NCBI GenBank assembly: GCA_902802905.1 | Contig: CADCNT010000014.1 | Coordinates: 1 to 43,453 of the forward strand | Reading direction: 5' to 3' | Source: an uncultured Erysipelotrichaceae bacterium | GTDB taxonomy: Bacteria; Bacillota_I; Bacilli_A; RFN20; CAG-826 | DNA length: 43,453 nucleotides | In this document: one piece after another, positions 24,373-34,251 of the stretch | Position numbering within the stretch: the first letter of the stretch is position 1 | How the letters are laid out: the number at the start of each line of letters is the position of its first letter | Notes under the pieces: generated by a model | Database searches by the model: none | Told to the model about the DNA's origin: nothing | What the model saw: only the letters and a program-made list of their open reading frames with translations | Made by a program: the position numbers and the translations under genes

Positions 24373-25530
24373 ATGAAAATTTGTTTATTAGGTGCTTCTG
24401 GTTCAATCGGTCAACAGACTATTGACGTTATAAATAAGAACCCTAAAGATTTTTCTTTAGTGGCCTTTTCGGTTGGCAAAAGAACAAGATGTATTTCCTA
24501 TATCTTGAAGAAACACAAAGATGTTAAACACGTTTGTGTTCAAGATAGAGCCAAAGCTAGAGCATATCAAAAGAAATATCCTAATATCAAATTTCATTAT
24601 GGAGACGAAGGATTATTAGAGATTATCCGTGAATCTAGTAATGACATGGTGGTTAATGCTTTAGTAGGATTTGTGGGTTTACTCCCTTCTATAGAAGCAA
24701 TTAAGAATCATAAGAAACTTGCTTTAGCTAATAAAGAATCGTTAGTAGTGGGAGGAGATATCATTAACTCACTTCTAAAGGAATATAACGGTGAACTTTA
24801 TCCAATCGATAGTGAACATAGCGCCCTTTGGAAATGTTTAAAAGTTGATAAAGACGATGTTAGAAGACTAATCTTAACAGCCTCTGGTGGTTCTTTTAGA
24901 AATTTAACTCGTGAACAATTAAAGGATGTTACTCCTGAAGACGCACTTAAACATCCAACTTGGAAAATGGGAGCAAAAATCACTATTGATAGCGCCACTA
25001 TGGTCAATAAATGTTTTGAAATTATTGAAGCTGGTTATTTATTTAATTTTGATTACGATGAAATCGGTGTCACACTTCATGACGAATCATATTTACATTC
25101 TTATGTTTCTTTAATTAGCGGTGGTTTCCGCGGAGAAATCTCAAAGCCAGATATGAGAAACCCAATCAAATTTGCCTTATATGAAGGAAATATTCCTTTT
25201 AAGACATCTTATTTTCAAAAACTAGACGATTTAAAAGGTTTACATTTCCATGCTTTTGATTTGGCTAGATTCCCGGTCATTAAATTTGCCAAAGTAGTGT
25301 TAGATAAAAAAGGCACGCTTGGCGCTATCTTAAATCGTAGTAATGAAGAGGCCGTAAGAGCGTTTCTTAATCATCAAATCAAATTCTTGGATATTGAAAG
25401 AATTATTGAACAAAGTTTAAAAAATATGAGATATATCGCTAATCCTTCATTAGAAAAAATCTTAATAGTCGACCAAGAAACTAAAGAATACAGCCATAAA
25501 TTGATTAAACAGTTAGGAGAAGCAAGATGA
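24373..25530 (+). CDS. dxr: 1-deoxy-D-xylulose-5-phosphate reductoisomerase
   Basis: A 385-residue enzyme, the first committed step of the MEP isoprenoid pathway, using NADPH and a divalent metal. The nucleotide-binding loop GASGSIG is at 7-13. ALANKESLVVGG, IDSEHSALWKCL and TASGGSF carry the substrate and metal residues, followed by HPTWKMGAKITIDSATMVNK. It starts 2 bases after cdsA with no ribosome site, suggesting re-initiation, and overlaps rseP by 4 bases (ATGA). It supplies the isoprenoid units used by UppS. Confidence 0.97.
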   Translation: MKICLLGASGSIGQQTIDVINKNPKDFSLVAFSVGKRTRCISYILKKHKDVKHVCVQDRAKARAYQKKYPNIKFHYGDEGLLEIIRESSNDMVVNALVGFVGLLPSIEAIKNHKKLALANKESLVVGGDIINSLLKEYNGELYPIDSEHSALWKCLKVDKDDVRRLILTASGGSFRNLTREQLKDVTPEDALKHPTWKMGAKITIDSATMVNKCFEIIEAGYLFNFDYDEIGVTLHDESYLHSYVSLISGGFRGEISKPDMRNPIKFALYEGNIPFKTSYFQKLDDLKGLHFHAFDLARFPVIKFAKVVLDKKGTLGAILNRSNEEAVRAFLNHQIKFLDIERIIEQSLKNMRYIANPSLEKILIVDQETKEYSHKLIKQLGEAR

Positions 25531-27086
25531 CATTTGTATATATTCTTCTATTTATCCTTTGCTTATCTACTTTAATCATGGTGCATGAAGCAGGTCACTT
25601 ATTGACTGCGAAAATCTTTAAAGTATACTGCTTTGAATATGCGATTGGCTTTGGTCCAAGGCTTTTATCTTTCAAACGCAAAAATGGAGAAACTAGATTT
25701 TCTATTAGAGCTATTCCTTTTGGTGGTTTCGTTTCGATGTATGGGGAAGCAGAGACTGTTCCGGAAGATGTTGGACCAATTGATGAATCTAGATCTTTAA
25801 ATAAGATTGCAAAATGGAAACGAGCAATCATTATGACCGCTGGTATTATCATGAACTTTGTTCTTGCTTTAGTGATCTTCTTTGTCTATGAAATTGCTTT
25901 CCCTAATTATACCGCAAGAGTGGCTCATATCACGGTTAAGGAAAACACAATTGCCTACAACGCTGGTTTACGCAGTAAAGATTATTTATACACTCCAATT
26001 TTAGATAATTACATCTTCTATGATGATAACGCCACAATCACTAAAAATGATTCTTCGAATGTGGATGTTTATTTTGGCTATGATTATTCTTCGATTACTT
26101 TAAAAGACCAAGCTATTTATAAAAGAGCTGTGGCATTCCAAAGACAAGATTATGGTGAAATTACTTTACCGTACACTGATATTTCCTATGATGAGGCAAT
26201 TAACGGCGATTATAGTGGGGAAGAAGTAGTGATTAATCGTATCTCTGGATATATTGGCGCTTACGCTGCTAATGCCATTAAAGGTGATAAAGATAACTAC
26301 TTGCTTAGAGTAGCAATCATAGAAAACTACTTAGACAAACCAGAAAGAGCGGTTTATGCCGACTATAAGATGAGTAAGGATGAATACAACACTCAGTTTA
26401 AGTATGTGCCTGTTGGAGCGTTTATTACTTTTGTTGGTGACTTCTCTGTTGACCAATATGGTAACTATATGAAAGTGAGTGAATTCGCTACCTCTTATCC
26501 ACTTATTACCATAGGTAACTTATTTACAAATAAATCAGCGGTGGATAATAAATCCATCTCTTCAACATTCTACGTTTTAAATGAAAACACCAATAACTAT
26601 AAAGGTGATGCTACCCCAATTAGTTGTGACCTAGTAAGCGGCAAGATACCTAGAGAATTAGGCTTATATATGCAACTTGATAGTCGTCAAAATTCTTATG
26701 GAGAGGCTGTTAGGAATACCTTTAAAGACTTTGGTAACGCTGCCACACTTATTTATCGTGGCTTAGGTTCATTATTTACTAAAGAAGGCTTTAAAAATAT
26801 TGGTGGTATTATCGCTATTGGAGTGAGTACTACGCAAATCTTACAAAGTGAAGGATTTGGGCTATTCCTATTCTATTGGGCTATTATCTCGGTTAACTTA
26901 GGCATTGTTAACTTGTTACCATTCCCTGGACTAGATGGTTGGCATTTCTTAGTCACCATTGTCGAGGGCATTACTCATAAAGAAATTCCAAGTAAAGTGA
27001 AAAATATTGTCTCAGCAATAGGAGTGGCAATCTTACTTGTTTTGATGGTCTTAATTTTGATCAAGGACATAATTACGGTGATTTAA
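25527..27086 (+). CDS. rseP: RIP site-2 metalloprotease RseP/RasP
   Basis: A 519-residue intramembrane zinc protease. The zinc motif HEAGH is at 20-24 in the first transmembrane helix, and the third ligand motif NLLPFPGLDG is at 462-471 near the C-terminus. The middle (about 125-400) is extracytoplasmic and contains a PDZ-like region that is longer and more divergent than usual. In Bacillota such proteases cut anti-sigma factors and remnant signal peptides. The AGGAGA site is inside dxr. proS, often next, is absent; polC follows after one base. Confidence 0.95.
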   Translation: MTFVYILLFILCLSTLIMVHEAGHLLTAKIFKVYCFEYAIGFGPRLLSFKRKNGETRFSIRAIPFGGFVSMYGEAETVPEDVGPIDESRSLNKIAKWKRAIIMTAGIIMNFVLALVIFFVYEIAFPNYTARVAHITVKENTIAYNAGLRSKDYLYTPILDNYIFYDDNATITKNDSSNVDVYFGYDYSSITLKDQAIYKRAVAFQRQDYGEITLPYTDISYDEAINGDYSGEEVVINRISGYIGAYAANAIKGDKDNYLLRVAIIENYLDKPERAVYADYKMSKDEYNTQFKYVPVGAFITFVGDFSVDQYGNYMKVSEFATSYPLITIGNLFTNKSAVDNKSISSTFYVLNENTNNYKGDATPISCDLVSGKIPRELGLYMQLDSRQNSYGEAVRNTFKDFGNAATLIYRGLGSLFTKEGFKNIGGIIAIGVSTTQILQSEGFGLFLFYWAIISVNLGIVNLLPFPGLDGWHFLVTIVEGITHKEIPSKVKNIVSAIGVAILLVLMVLILIKDIITVI

Positions 27087-27087
27087 T

Positions 27088-30000
27088 ATGCAAGCGAAAA
27101 TGATGAGCTTTCTTAAATCAATCCACATCGAGAATATCGATGATTTTGATCTTGAGTTTGCAATGGTTGGTCGTAACCTTTTCAACTATCAACAAATAGA
27201 TATGATCATCACCAAGCAAACCCCTTGGTCTTATGAATTACTCCGTCAATTTCAAGATGGATTAAACACAATCACTTATCCATATACATTACATTTCTCG
27301 TATGTAAAACGTCCAACTAGTCGTGATGCGATTGAATTATTCTACGATTGGTATCGATATTTATATCGTTCTGAAAGCGATGTTGAACTAATTGCCGCTT
27401 CCGATAGCCTCATCGTGGTGGAGTATCTTGATGAATCTTTTAAAGAACGTAATAAAGCTCTAATTGAAGAATACCGCGAATTTTTATCTTTTATTTGCTA
27501 TGACTTTGTCGACATTGAAGAAAATGTCTTACCACAAAAACAACAAGGCACAATTGCTGATGAAGAAACTAGAAGCGAAGCCGTAGAAACCGCAGCCGAA
27601 CAAGCCATTGAAGATATTGAACAAGGTAAAGACGAACCTGATATTTTAGACCGCAACGATGTCACAGAAATGGTGGAACGTGAACAAAACGAAAAGAATG
27701 CACTTGTGGAAACTGAGCTCTTAAAGCAAGAAAAACGTAACCGTGAAATCATGCTTAAGGAAAGAGAAAGACAAAGATTAAATCGACGTGGCAAATATCA
27801 ATACATTGAAAAAATCGAAGATATCACTGTTGAAAGCGACCATGTTGACTTTAACGGCCGAGTGTTCTTTAAAGAAGTAAAAGAAAGAGGCGACAGGAAA
27901 CGTCTCACCTTTGAAGTTGTAGATGAATTTGGTGGTGCGATTTCTTGTAACATGTATCAAAATCAACAAGTTGATGATGATTTAGTGTCTAAACTTGTTA
28001 ACTCTAATGTTCGTGTTAGAGGTGTTGCTTACTTTGATGATTTTACTCATAGTTTAAATATCAAAGCTCACTATGTGGATTTACTTCCTCCTAAAGAGAT
28101 TATTCCTGACGCGGCTCCAATTAAAAGGGTGGAACTCCATTTACACAGTAACATGTCCACTCAAGACGGCATCAGCACCATGGATCAATATTGTAAATAC
28201 GCTAAACAATTAGGTCATACCGCAATTGCAATTACTGACCACGGCTGTGTACAAGGATTCCCTGATGCCCAAAAAGCCGGCAAAGATAGTGGACTGAAAG
28301 TTCTTTATGGCTGTGAGTTTTATATGGTTGATGACCAAATCAAATATATCTTCAACCCTAAAGACATTGAATTAAATAAAGCCACGTATGTGGTATTCGA
28401 CTTTGAAACTACAGGTTTATCTGCTAGATATCAAAAGATTATTGAATTTGGCGCGGTCAAAATTGAAAAAGGTTCAGTCTCTGATAGAATCGATATTTTA
28501 ATTAATCCTAAAGTGGAGATTTCTCCAAAGATTTCTAAGATTACTAATATCACTAATGAGATGGTGAAAAACGCTCCTACGATTGAAGAAGCGATGCCAA
28601 AAATATTAGAGTTTATTGGTGATAGCATTTTAGTTACCCATAATGCTTCCTTCGATATCGCCTTCTTAAACGAGGCCCTTGTCAATATGGGTCAAAAGGA
28701 AGTAGATAATGGAGTAGTGGATACTTTAGCTCTTTCTCAATACACCTTCCCGGAATCAAGAAGCCACAATTTAGGGGCTCTCTGTAGGCATTTAGATGTT
28801 AATTATGATGAAGAAAGCGCTCACCGTGCTGATTACGACGCCTTTGTTTTGAGTGAAGTTTGGCAAGCTCTTTTAGTCCAACTCACTAAAGAAGACATCC
28901 ATATGAAGCATAATGAACTCGCCTCTTTAGAGCTCAAGAAGGAAGGCATTTTCCATCTCCGTCCTAGACACATGATTGCTATGGCGAAAAATTTAGCAGG
29001 TTTAAAAGCTTTATATCAATTAGTGTCTATTTCCAATATTGACTATCTTGCCAAAGTTCCTCTTATTCCAAGAAGAATTGTTAATGAATATCGTAAGAAC
29101 TTATTAATTGGTTCTGCATGTTTTAACGGAGAAGTATTCGCTACTGCTAGATACTATAACGCTGAAAGATTAAAAGAAGTTTGTTCCTTCTACGACTATA
29201 TTGAAGTGCAACCACCAGAAAACTATTCATTCTTGGTGAATATGGGCGAACTTTCTGAAGAAGAAATTAAAACTTATATTAAAGATATCATTGCCGCTGC
29301 TAAGGCGGTTGGTAAACCAGTAGTGGCGACAGGTGACGTTCATTACCTTACTAAAGAAGAAAAAATCTTTAGAGATGTTTATATCTCTGCTCCTCAGGTT
29401 GGCAAAGTTAATCACCCACTTAATCCATATTCTCGTAAAGATGTTCCTGAATTTGAAAATCCTGATCAACATTATCGTTCTACCGAAGAAATGCTTGAAT
29501 GCTTCTCTTTCTTAGAGGATAAAGATTTGATTAATGAAATAGTGGTCACAAACACGAACGCGATTGCCGATAGTATTGAGCCGCTTTTACCTGTTCCTAA
29601 TGATCACCTATATACCCCAAAGATTGAAAACTGTGAAAACTTACTAAAAGATCTTTGTTTCTCTAGAGCGCACGCTCTATACGGCGACCCTCTTCCTGAA
29701 TTCATCCAAAACCGTTTGGATACTGAATTAAACGGTATTATTTCTAACGGATACTCGGTTATTTATTACATCGCCCATAAACTAGTTAAGAAATCCAATG
29801 AAGACGGATATATCGTTGGTAGCCGTGGATCTGTTGGTAGCTCTTTTGTTGCGACAATGAGTGGCATCACCGAAGTTAATCCGTTACCTCCACATTATCT
29901 ATGCCCACATTGTCATAAATTAGAATGGGGTAAGGAAATCTATCCTGAGATTAGAAGTGGATTTGATTTACCTCCAAGAAAATGTCCAGTATGTGGAGAA

Positions 30001-31557
30001 GAGATGATTAGAGATGGACAAGACATTCCATTTGAAACCTTCCTAGGATTCCACGCTGAAAAAGTCCCTGATATCGACTTAAACTTCCCGGGTGACTATC
30101 AAGCAATTGCCCACGATTACACTAAAGTGTTATTAGGTAAAGACAATGTCTTTAGAGCAGGAACGATTGAAACTGTTGCTGATAAGACTGCTTTCGGCTT
30201 TGCTCGTGGCTATCTGGAAAGAAAATTCATCGCAAACGGGATGAGTGAAGAAGAAGCGAAAGCCGCAGTGAACAAATATCCAAAAGTCAAAGTCGATTAT
30301 TTAGCTAGCGGTTGTGTTGGTGTTAAACGTACAACTGGTCAACACCCAGGCGGCATTGTTGTTATTCCTAATGACCATGACGTCTATGATTTTACCCCTA
30401 TCCAATGGCCTGCAGATGAAGTTGACAGTGCCTGGAAAACCACTCACTTCGACTTTCATTCCATTCACGATACAGTATTAAAACTTGATATGCTTGGTCA
30501 CGTTGACCCTGTGGCTTTAAAAATGATGTGTGATTTGACTAAAATCCCAATTGAAGATATTCCAATGAATGATCCTGAAGTTTTAGCTATCTTCTCTAAG
30601 CCAGATTCCTTGAAGTTACATAGTAACTACCTCAATCAATCTACAGGCGCGATGGCAATTCCAGAATTTGGTACTGATTTCGTTAGAGGCATCTTAGAGA
30701 AGACTCGACCAACAACATTCTCAGACCTAGTTATTATTTCTGGTTTATCACACGGAACTGGTGTTTGGAATGGTAACGCTGAAGATTTGATTGATAATAA
30801 AACCGCCACCTTGCAAGAAGTTATTGGATGTCGTGATGATATTATGACTTATCTTATCGGTAAGGGCTTACCTGCTAGTGTTTCCTTTGCCATTATGGAA
30901 GATGTTCGTAAAGGTAGAGGTTTAAAACCAGAATATGAAGAAGCAATGTTAACTCATGGTGTCCCTTCTTATTACATTAACTCCTGTAAGAAAATTAAAT
31001 ACATGTTCCCTAAAGGCCACGCGGTGGCTTATGTCACTATGGCTATTAGAGTGGGCTATTTCAAAGTCCATTATCCTTTAGAGTTCTACGCTACATTTTT
31101 CTCAGTGCGTTCTAAACAATACGACATCATCCCAATGATTAAAGGTGAAGAAGCGATCATTAATCGTTTAGAACAACTAAGAGTTAAAGAAAAAACCACT
31201 GGTGAAAAGCTTACTCCAAAAGAAGAAGAACAATATAAAACTCTACAAATCGCCATTGAAATGACGCAGAGAGGCTATAAATTTGAAAATATCGACCTCT
31301 ATCGAAGTGACGCCACTAAGTTTGTTGTCGACCATGAAAATAAAGCGCTCATTCCTCCATTTATCACTATTGATGGTCTAGGAGAAAACAACGCCATCAC
31401 AGTCGTGGAAGAAAGAGCAAAGAGAAGATTTTTGTCCAAAAACGATTTATTAAAACGTACTAAACTGACAAGCACTAATGTCAAAGATTTAACTGATATG
31501 GGTGTTTTAGATGAACTCGACGAAACGGAACAAATGAATATTTTTGATTTTTGTTAG
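27088..31557 (+). CDS. polC: DNA polymerase III subunit alpha, PolC type
   Basis: A 1489-residue replicative polymerase with built-in proofreading. Order: N-terminal domains with a charged linker (about 150-235), an OB fold, a PHP domain (HLHS 351-354) interrupted by the DEDD exonuclease (FDFETTG at 437-443, later HRADYDAF), then the PHP remainder. A zinc finger (CPHCH...CPVCGE) follows, with the catalytic palm PDIDLNF at 994-1000 and HPGGIVVIP. The last residues QMNIF (1482-1486) fit the sliding-clamp-binding pentapeptide. There is no clear ribosome site and only one base after rseP. The stop lies 6 bases before tRNA-Pro. Confidence 0.98.
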   Translation: MQAKMMSFLKSIHIENIDDFDLEFAMVGRNLFNYQQIDMIITKQTPWSYELLRQFQDGLNTITYPYTLHFSYVKRPTSRDAIELFYDWYRYLYRSESDVELIAASDSLIVVEYLDESFKERNKALIEEYREFLSFICYDFVDIEENVLPQKQQGTIADEETRSEAVETAAEQAIEDIEQGKDEPDILDRNDVTEMVEREQNEKNALVETELLKQEKRNREIMLKERERQRLNRRGKYQYIEKIEDITVESDHVDFNGRVFFKEVKERGDRKRLTFEVVDEFGGAISCNMYQNQQVDDDLVSKLVNSNVRVRGVAYFDDFTHSLNIKAHYVDLLPPKEIIPDAAPIKRVELHLHSNMSTQDGISTMDQYCKYAKQLGHTAIAITDHGCVQGFPDAQKAGKDSGLKVLYGCEFYMVDDQIKYIFNPKDIELNKATYVVFDFETTGLSARYQKIIEFGAVKIEKGSVSDRIDILINPKVEISPKISKITNITNEMVKNAPTIEEAMPKILEFIGDSILVTHNASFDIAFLNEALVNMGQKEVDNGVVDTLALSQYTFPESRSHNLGALCRHLDVNYDEESAHRADYDAFVLSEVWQALLVQLTKEDIHMKHNELASLELKKEGIFHLRPRHMIAMAKNLAGLKALYQLVSISNIDYLAKVPLIPRRIVNEYRKNLLIGSACFNGEVFATARYYNAERLKEVCSFYDYIEVQPPENYSFLVNMGELSEEEIKTYIKDIIAAAKAVGKPVVATGDVHYLTKEEKIFRDVYISAPQVGKVNHPLNPYSRKDVPEFENPDQHYRSTEEMLECFSFLEDKDLINEIVVTNTNAIADSIEPLLPVPNDHLYTPKIENCENLLKDLCFSRAHALYGDPLPEFIQNRLDTELNGIISNGYSVIYYIAHKLVKKSNEDGYIVGSRGSVGSSFVATMSGITEVNPLPPHYLCPHCHKLEWGKEIYPEIRSGFDLPPRKCPVCGEEMIRDGQDIPFETFLGFHAEKVPDIDLNFPGDYQAIAHDYTKVLLGKDNVFRAGTIETVADKTAFGFARGYLERKFIANGMSEEEAKAAVNKYPKVKVDYLASGCVGVKRTTGQHPGGIVVIPNDHDVYDFTPIQWPADEVDSAWKTTHFDFHSIHDTVLKLDMLGHVDPVALKMMCDLTKIPIEDIPMNDPEVLAIFSKPDSLKLHSNYLNQSTGAMAIPEFGTDFVRGILEKTRPTTFSDLVIISGLSHGTGVWNGNAEDLIDNKTATLQEVIGCRDDIMTYLIGKGLPASVSFAIMEDVRKGRGLKPEYEEAMLTHGVPSYYINSCKKIKYMFPKGHAVAYVTMAIRVGYFKVHYPLEFYATFFSVRSKQYDIIPMIKGEEAIINRLEQLRVKEKTTGEKLTPKEEEQYKTLQIAIEMTQRGYKFENIDLYRSDATKFVVDHENKALIPPFITIDGLGENNAITVVEERAKRRFLSKNDLLKRTKLTSTNVKDLTDMGVLDELDETEQMNIFDFC

Positions 31558-31563
31558 AATTGT

Positions 31564-31640
31564 CGAGAAGTGGCGCAACTTGGTAGCGCGCTAGTTTCGG
31601 GTACTAGAGGTTGCGGGTTCAAATCCCGTCTTCTCGACCA
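31564..31640 (+). tRNA. tRNA-Pro (anticodon CGG)
   Basis: A complete 77-base cloverleaf. Acceptor CGAGAAG (31564-31570) pairs with CTTCTCG (31630-31636), A37-type discriminator follows, and CCA is encoded. The C1-G72 pair is typical of bacterial tRNA-Pro. Anticodon CGG at 31598-31600 reads CCG, a rare codon in AT-rich genomes. It lies 6 bases after polC and 6 bases before the next start codon, so it is probably cut out of a longer transcript. Confidence 0.95.
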
Positions 31641-31646
31641 CTTATT

Positions 31647-32429
31647 ATGGAAAAAGCATTAGAAAAAAAACCATCAGCATTTGAAAGAAGAATCCATGAG
31701 ATTGATTTACTTCGTGGGTTTTTAATCTTGCTGGTGATTTTTGATCATTTAATGTGGTTTATAAATTTCTATATTTGTCATCATACAAGTGGTTTTTTAA
31801 ATTGGTATTGGACTAGTGATTTAAGATTTGTGGTTAGACAAATTGTCCTTATGCTATTTCTTTTTGCTTGTGGTATATCTTGTCATTTTTCAAGAAACAA
31901 CAAGAAAAGAGGATTGCTTTTACTAGGCATATCTCTACTAGTATGTTTAGGCACTCATATTTTGCAGTTAACACCTTGGTTTACTGGTCGAGTCGTCATT
32001 ATTGATTTCAATATTCTTGGAGTTATAGCTTTATCCATCCTACTATATTCACTCTGTGAAAAACTAAGTTCTAAGAACTTATGGTATGTAGTTGGCTTAC
32101 TCATGCTATTCTATTTCTTTGTTTTAGTTAGTGAGAAGTTTGATGCTTCAACTACCTATAACCCATTCCTTTCAATTTTATATTGTCCGTTCAATCCAAT
32201 TAGAGCAGGTTATGTTGGTGATTATTTACCGTTATTCCCATACATTATCTTCCTTTTCTTAGGTGTGATCTTTGCGCGAAAAGTCTATAAAGACAAAAAG
32301 AGTGTGTTTACTAAAAAAGGTAATTGGGAAAAACCAATTTGCTTATTAGGAAGACATACTTTAATCGTGTATGTCGCTCATGAGATAATATTTACAGGCC
32401 TATTTATGCTTATCGGCCTTGCATTCTAG
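31647..32429 (+). CDS. Membrane acyltransferase of the heparan-N-acetyltransferase-like family (DUF1624)
   Basis: A 260-residue protein with about seven transmembrane segments. The N-terminal motif HEIDLLRGFLILLVIFDH (17-34) is the family hallmark, with D33-H34 at the proposed acyl-transfer site, and ARKVY follows a late membrane helix. Relatives acetylate sugars or glycans across a membrane. The start is the only ATG that does not overlap tRNA-Pro; it has no ribosome site and just 6 bases after the tRNA CCA end. It ends 7 bases before an acyl ligase with a good ribosome site, so the two are probably one unit. The substrate is unknown. Confidence 0.7.
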   Translation: MEKALEKKPSAFERRIHEIDLLRGFLILLVIFDHLMWFINFYICHHTSGFLNWYWTSDLRFVVRQIVLMLFLFACGISCHFSRNNKKRGLLLLGISLLVCLGTHILQLTPWFTGRVVIIDFNILGVIALSILLYSLCEKLSSKNLWYVVGLLMLFYFFVLVSEKFDASTTYNPFLSILYCPFNPIRAGYVGDYLPLFPYIIFLFLGVIFARKVYKDKKSVFTKKGNWEKPICLLGRHTLIVYVAHEIIFTGLFMLIGLAF

Positions 32430-32436
32430 GAGAAAT

Positions 32437-34068
32437 ATGTTTGAAGATTTGACTTTATATCAAGCGTACAAGATGGCAGCAGATTCGGTTAAAGATGAAA
32501 CCGCAATCTATTATTTTCGTTCGGAAATCTCCTTTAAAAAACTTTTAGAAAGAATTGATGAGATGGCCTCCATCTTACAAAATCAATTCTTAATCAAAAA
32601 AGGAGACAATATTTTAGTGTCTCTTCCAAACATCCCTCAAACCATTGTTCTTTTCTATGCAATTAATAAGATTGGCGCAGTAGTGAATATGGTGCACCCA
32701 AATTCACCTTGTGAAGTAATGCAAAAATATTATGATGATGCGGATAGTAAAATTGCTTTCTTATTTGACCAAAAAGTTTATAAAGAGTTAGTAGCGTATC
32801 GCAAATTTAAAGGTCACATTGTTATTTGTCAAGCCGGTACCTTCCTAGGAATTAATGCGAAGGCGGTTTATAAAATTAGAAACTCTTGGCCAACCAAGAT
32901 GCTGAAAAAAGAAAAGAAATTCCTTTTCTATGATGATTTAAAAAAACTTACCCCTAACGAGGCTAAGGAAGTGCCGATTGGCAAAGAAGAAACTAGTGTC
33001 CTTCTTCACTCCGCTAGCACAACTGGTGAAGCAAAAACTATATGTTTAAGCGCTAAGAGTTTTAACTTTACTGCTTCTAGAACTCCAGAGATTATGTGCA
33101 TGAATTCATTTGATTTCATTGGCAAATCACTTGTATCTGTTCTTCCTAGCTTCCATGGATTTGGCTTATGTATGACCATGCACGCTCCTTTAGTTAATCG
33201 CTTTGGTGTTGTTCTTATTCCTAAGTTCTCTGCTAAAGAAGTAGCAAAGATGATGGATCGAACTAAAAACGTTATTTGTATATGCGGCGTTCCAAATGTA
33301 TTCAAAGCTTTGTTAAACGAAAAGCGCTTTGTAAATAGTAAAAATTTAAAAACTTTACGTAGTTGTTTCTCTGGTGGTGACTCTCTTAGCACAATGATCA
33401 AAGAGAATTTTGATTCTGCGATGATAAGAAAAGGATCTAAATGTAGATTATTTGAAGGATATGGCTTAACCGAAGTTCTTTCTGTTTGTTCGGTTAACAC
33501 TCATCGACATCATAAATATGGCTCAATTGGTTATCCAATCACTGGAGTGGAATTCCGTATTCTTGACGATAACAATAATCCTTTAGGACCAAATCAAGTT
33601 GGTGAAATCTCTATTAAGAGCGAAAACAATATGCTTGGTTATTTTAAAGACGAAGAATCAAGTAAGAAAGTATATGCAGATGGTTTCTTAAAAACCGGTG
33701 ACGTCGGTTATATCGATGAAGATGGCTTCTTATATTTCAAAGCTCGTAAAAAAAGAGTGATTAAGGTCAGCGGTGTTGCCGTTTTCCCTCATGAAATTGA
33801 AGCGGTAATTTCTAATTTAAGCGGTATCGAAGCCGTATGTGTCATTCAAATTCCTGATGAAAAGATGACTAACGCTGTTAAAGCAGTGATCGTGGCAAAG
33901 AATAAAAATAAAGACAGGATTATTGCCGAATGTCAAAAGAGATTAATCTCTTGGGCTGTTCCTAAAGAGATTGAATTTAGAAATTCTCTACCATACACCA
34001 GATATCACAAAGTTAACTATCTGAAAATCCAAGAAGAAGAAAACAAAAAATATCAAAATGCAGAATAA
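32437..34068 (+). CDS. AMP-forming acyl-CoA synthetase / acyl ligase
   Basis: A 543-residue ANL-superfamily enzyme that activates a carboxylic acid as acyl-AMP and transfers it to CoA or a carrier. Motifs: a variant phosphate loop SASTTGEAKTI (usually TSGTTGxPK), FEGYGLTEV, KTGDVGYIDEDGFLYFKARKKRVIKVSG, and the C-terminal catalytic lysine in YTRYHKVNY. A start at the ATG after AGGAGA (32428-32433) is preferred to an upstream TTG. Length and the missing N-terminal targeting region fit a cytoplasmic fatty acyl ligase. It follows the membrane acyltransferase and precedes tRNA-Leu. Substrate chain length cannot be read from sequence. Confidence 0.85.
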   Translation: MFEDLTLYQAYKMAADSVKDETAIYYFRSEISFKKLLERIDEMASILQNQFLIKKGDNILVSLPNIPQTIVLFYAINKIGAVVNMVHPNSPCEVMQKYYDDADSKIAFLFDQKVYKELVAYRKFKGHIVICQAGTFLGINAKAVYKIRNSWPTKMLKKEKKFLFYDDLKKLTPNEAKEVPIGKEETSVLLHSASTTGEAKTICLSAKSFNFTASRTPEIMCMNSFDFIGKSLVSVLPSFHGFGLCMTMHAPLVNRFGVVLIPKFSAKEVAKMMDRTKNVICICGVPNVFKALLNEKRFVNSKNLKTLRSCFSGGDSLSTMIKENFDSAMIRKGSKCRLFEGYGLTEVLSVCSVNTHRHHKYGSIGYPITGVEFRILDDNNNPLGPNQVGEISIKSENNMLGYFKDEESSKKVYADGFLKTGDVGYIDEDGFLYFKARKKRVIKVSGVAVFPHEIEAVISNLSGIEAVCVIQIPDEKMTNAVKAVIVAKNKNKDRIIAECQKRLISWAVPKEIEFRNSLPYTRYHKVNYLKIQEEENKKYQNAE

Positions 34069-34088
34069 TGTAGTATTATTCTACTCAC

Positions 34089-34173
34089 GTGGCCATGGCG
34101 GAACTGGTAGACGCGCTAGCCTCAGAAACTAGTGGAGCAATCCATGGAAGTTCAAGTCTTCTTGGCCACACCA
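34089..34173 (+). tRNA. tRNA-Leu (anticodon CAG)
   Basis: An 85-base class II tRNA with a long variable arm. Acceptor GTGGCCA (34089-34095) pairs with TGGCCAC (34163-34169), followed by A and an encoded CCA. The anticodon loop CTCAGAA carries CAG, which reads CUG. The 31-39 pair at the base of the loop appears as C-A, a minor mismatch. A TATTAT box at 34074-34079 could be its -10. Confidence 0.93.
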
Positions 34174-34186
34174 AATATACAATAAT

Positions 34187-34210
34187 AGACATTCAATTGA
34201 ATGTCTTTTT
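34187..34210 (+). terminator. Terminator after tRNA-Leu(CAG)
   Basis: AGACATTC and GAATGTCT form a perfect 8-bp stem around AATT, followed by TTTTT. The -35 box of the next promoter (34197-34202) lies inside its loop and stem. Confidence 0.88.
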
Positions 34211-34225
34211 CTTTCGCACTATAAT
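34197..34225 (+). promoter_or_regulatory. Promoter of the PII-like/antiporter unit
   Basis: TTGAAT (34197-34202), exactly 17 bases, and a perfect TATAAT (34220-34225). The leader is about 20 nt and carries AGAAGG. The -35 overlaps the upstream terminator, so strong use of one element may affect the other. Confidence 0.75.
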
Positions 34226-34251
34226 GATTGTGTTTATAGAAGGTTATAACT

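Noticed and set aside
10882-25530. Possible Mycoplasma code (UGA as Trp)
   Set aside because: rimM, rbgA, dprA and dxr end in TGA at positions fitting family lengths and tight overlaps, and tryptophans are written TGG.
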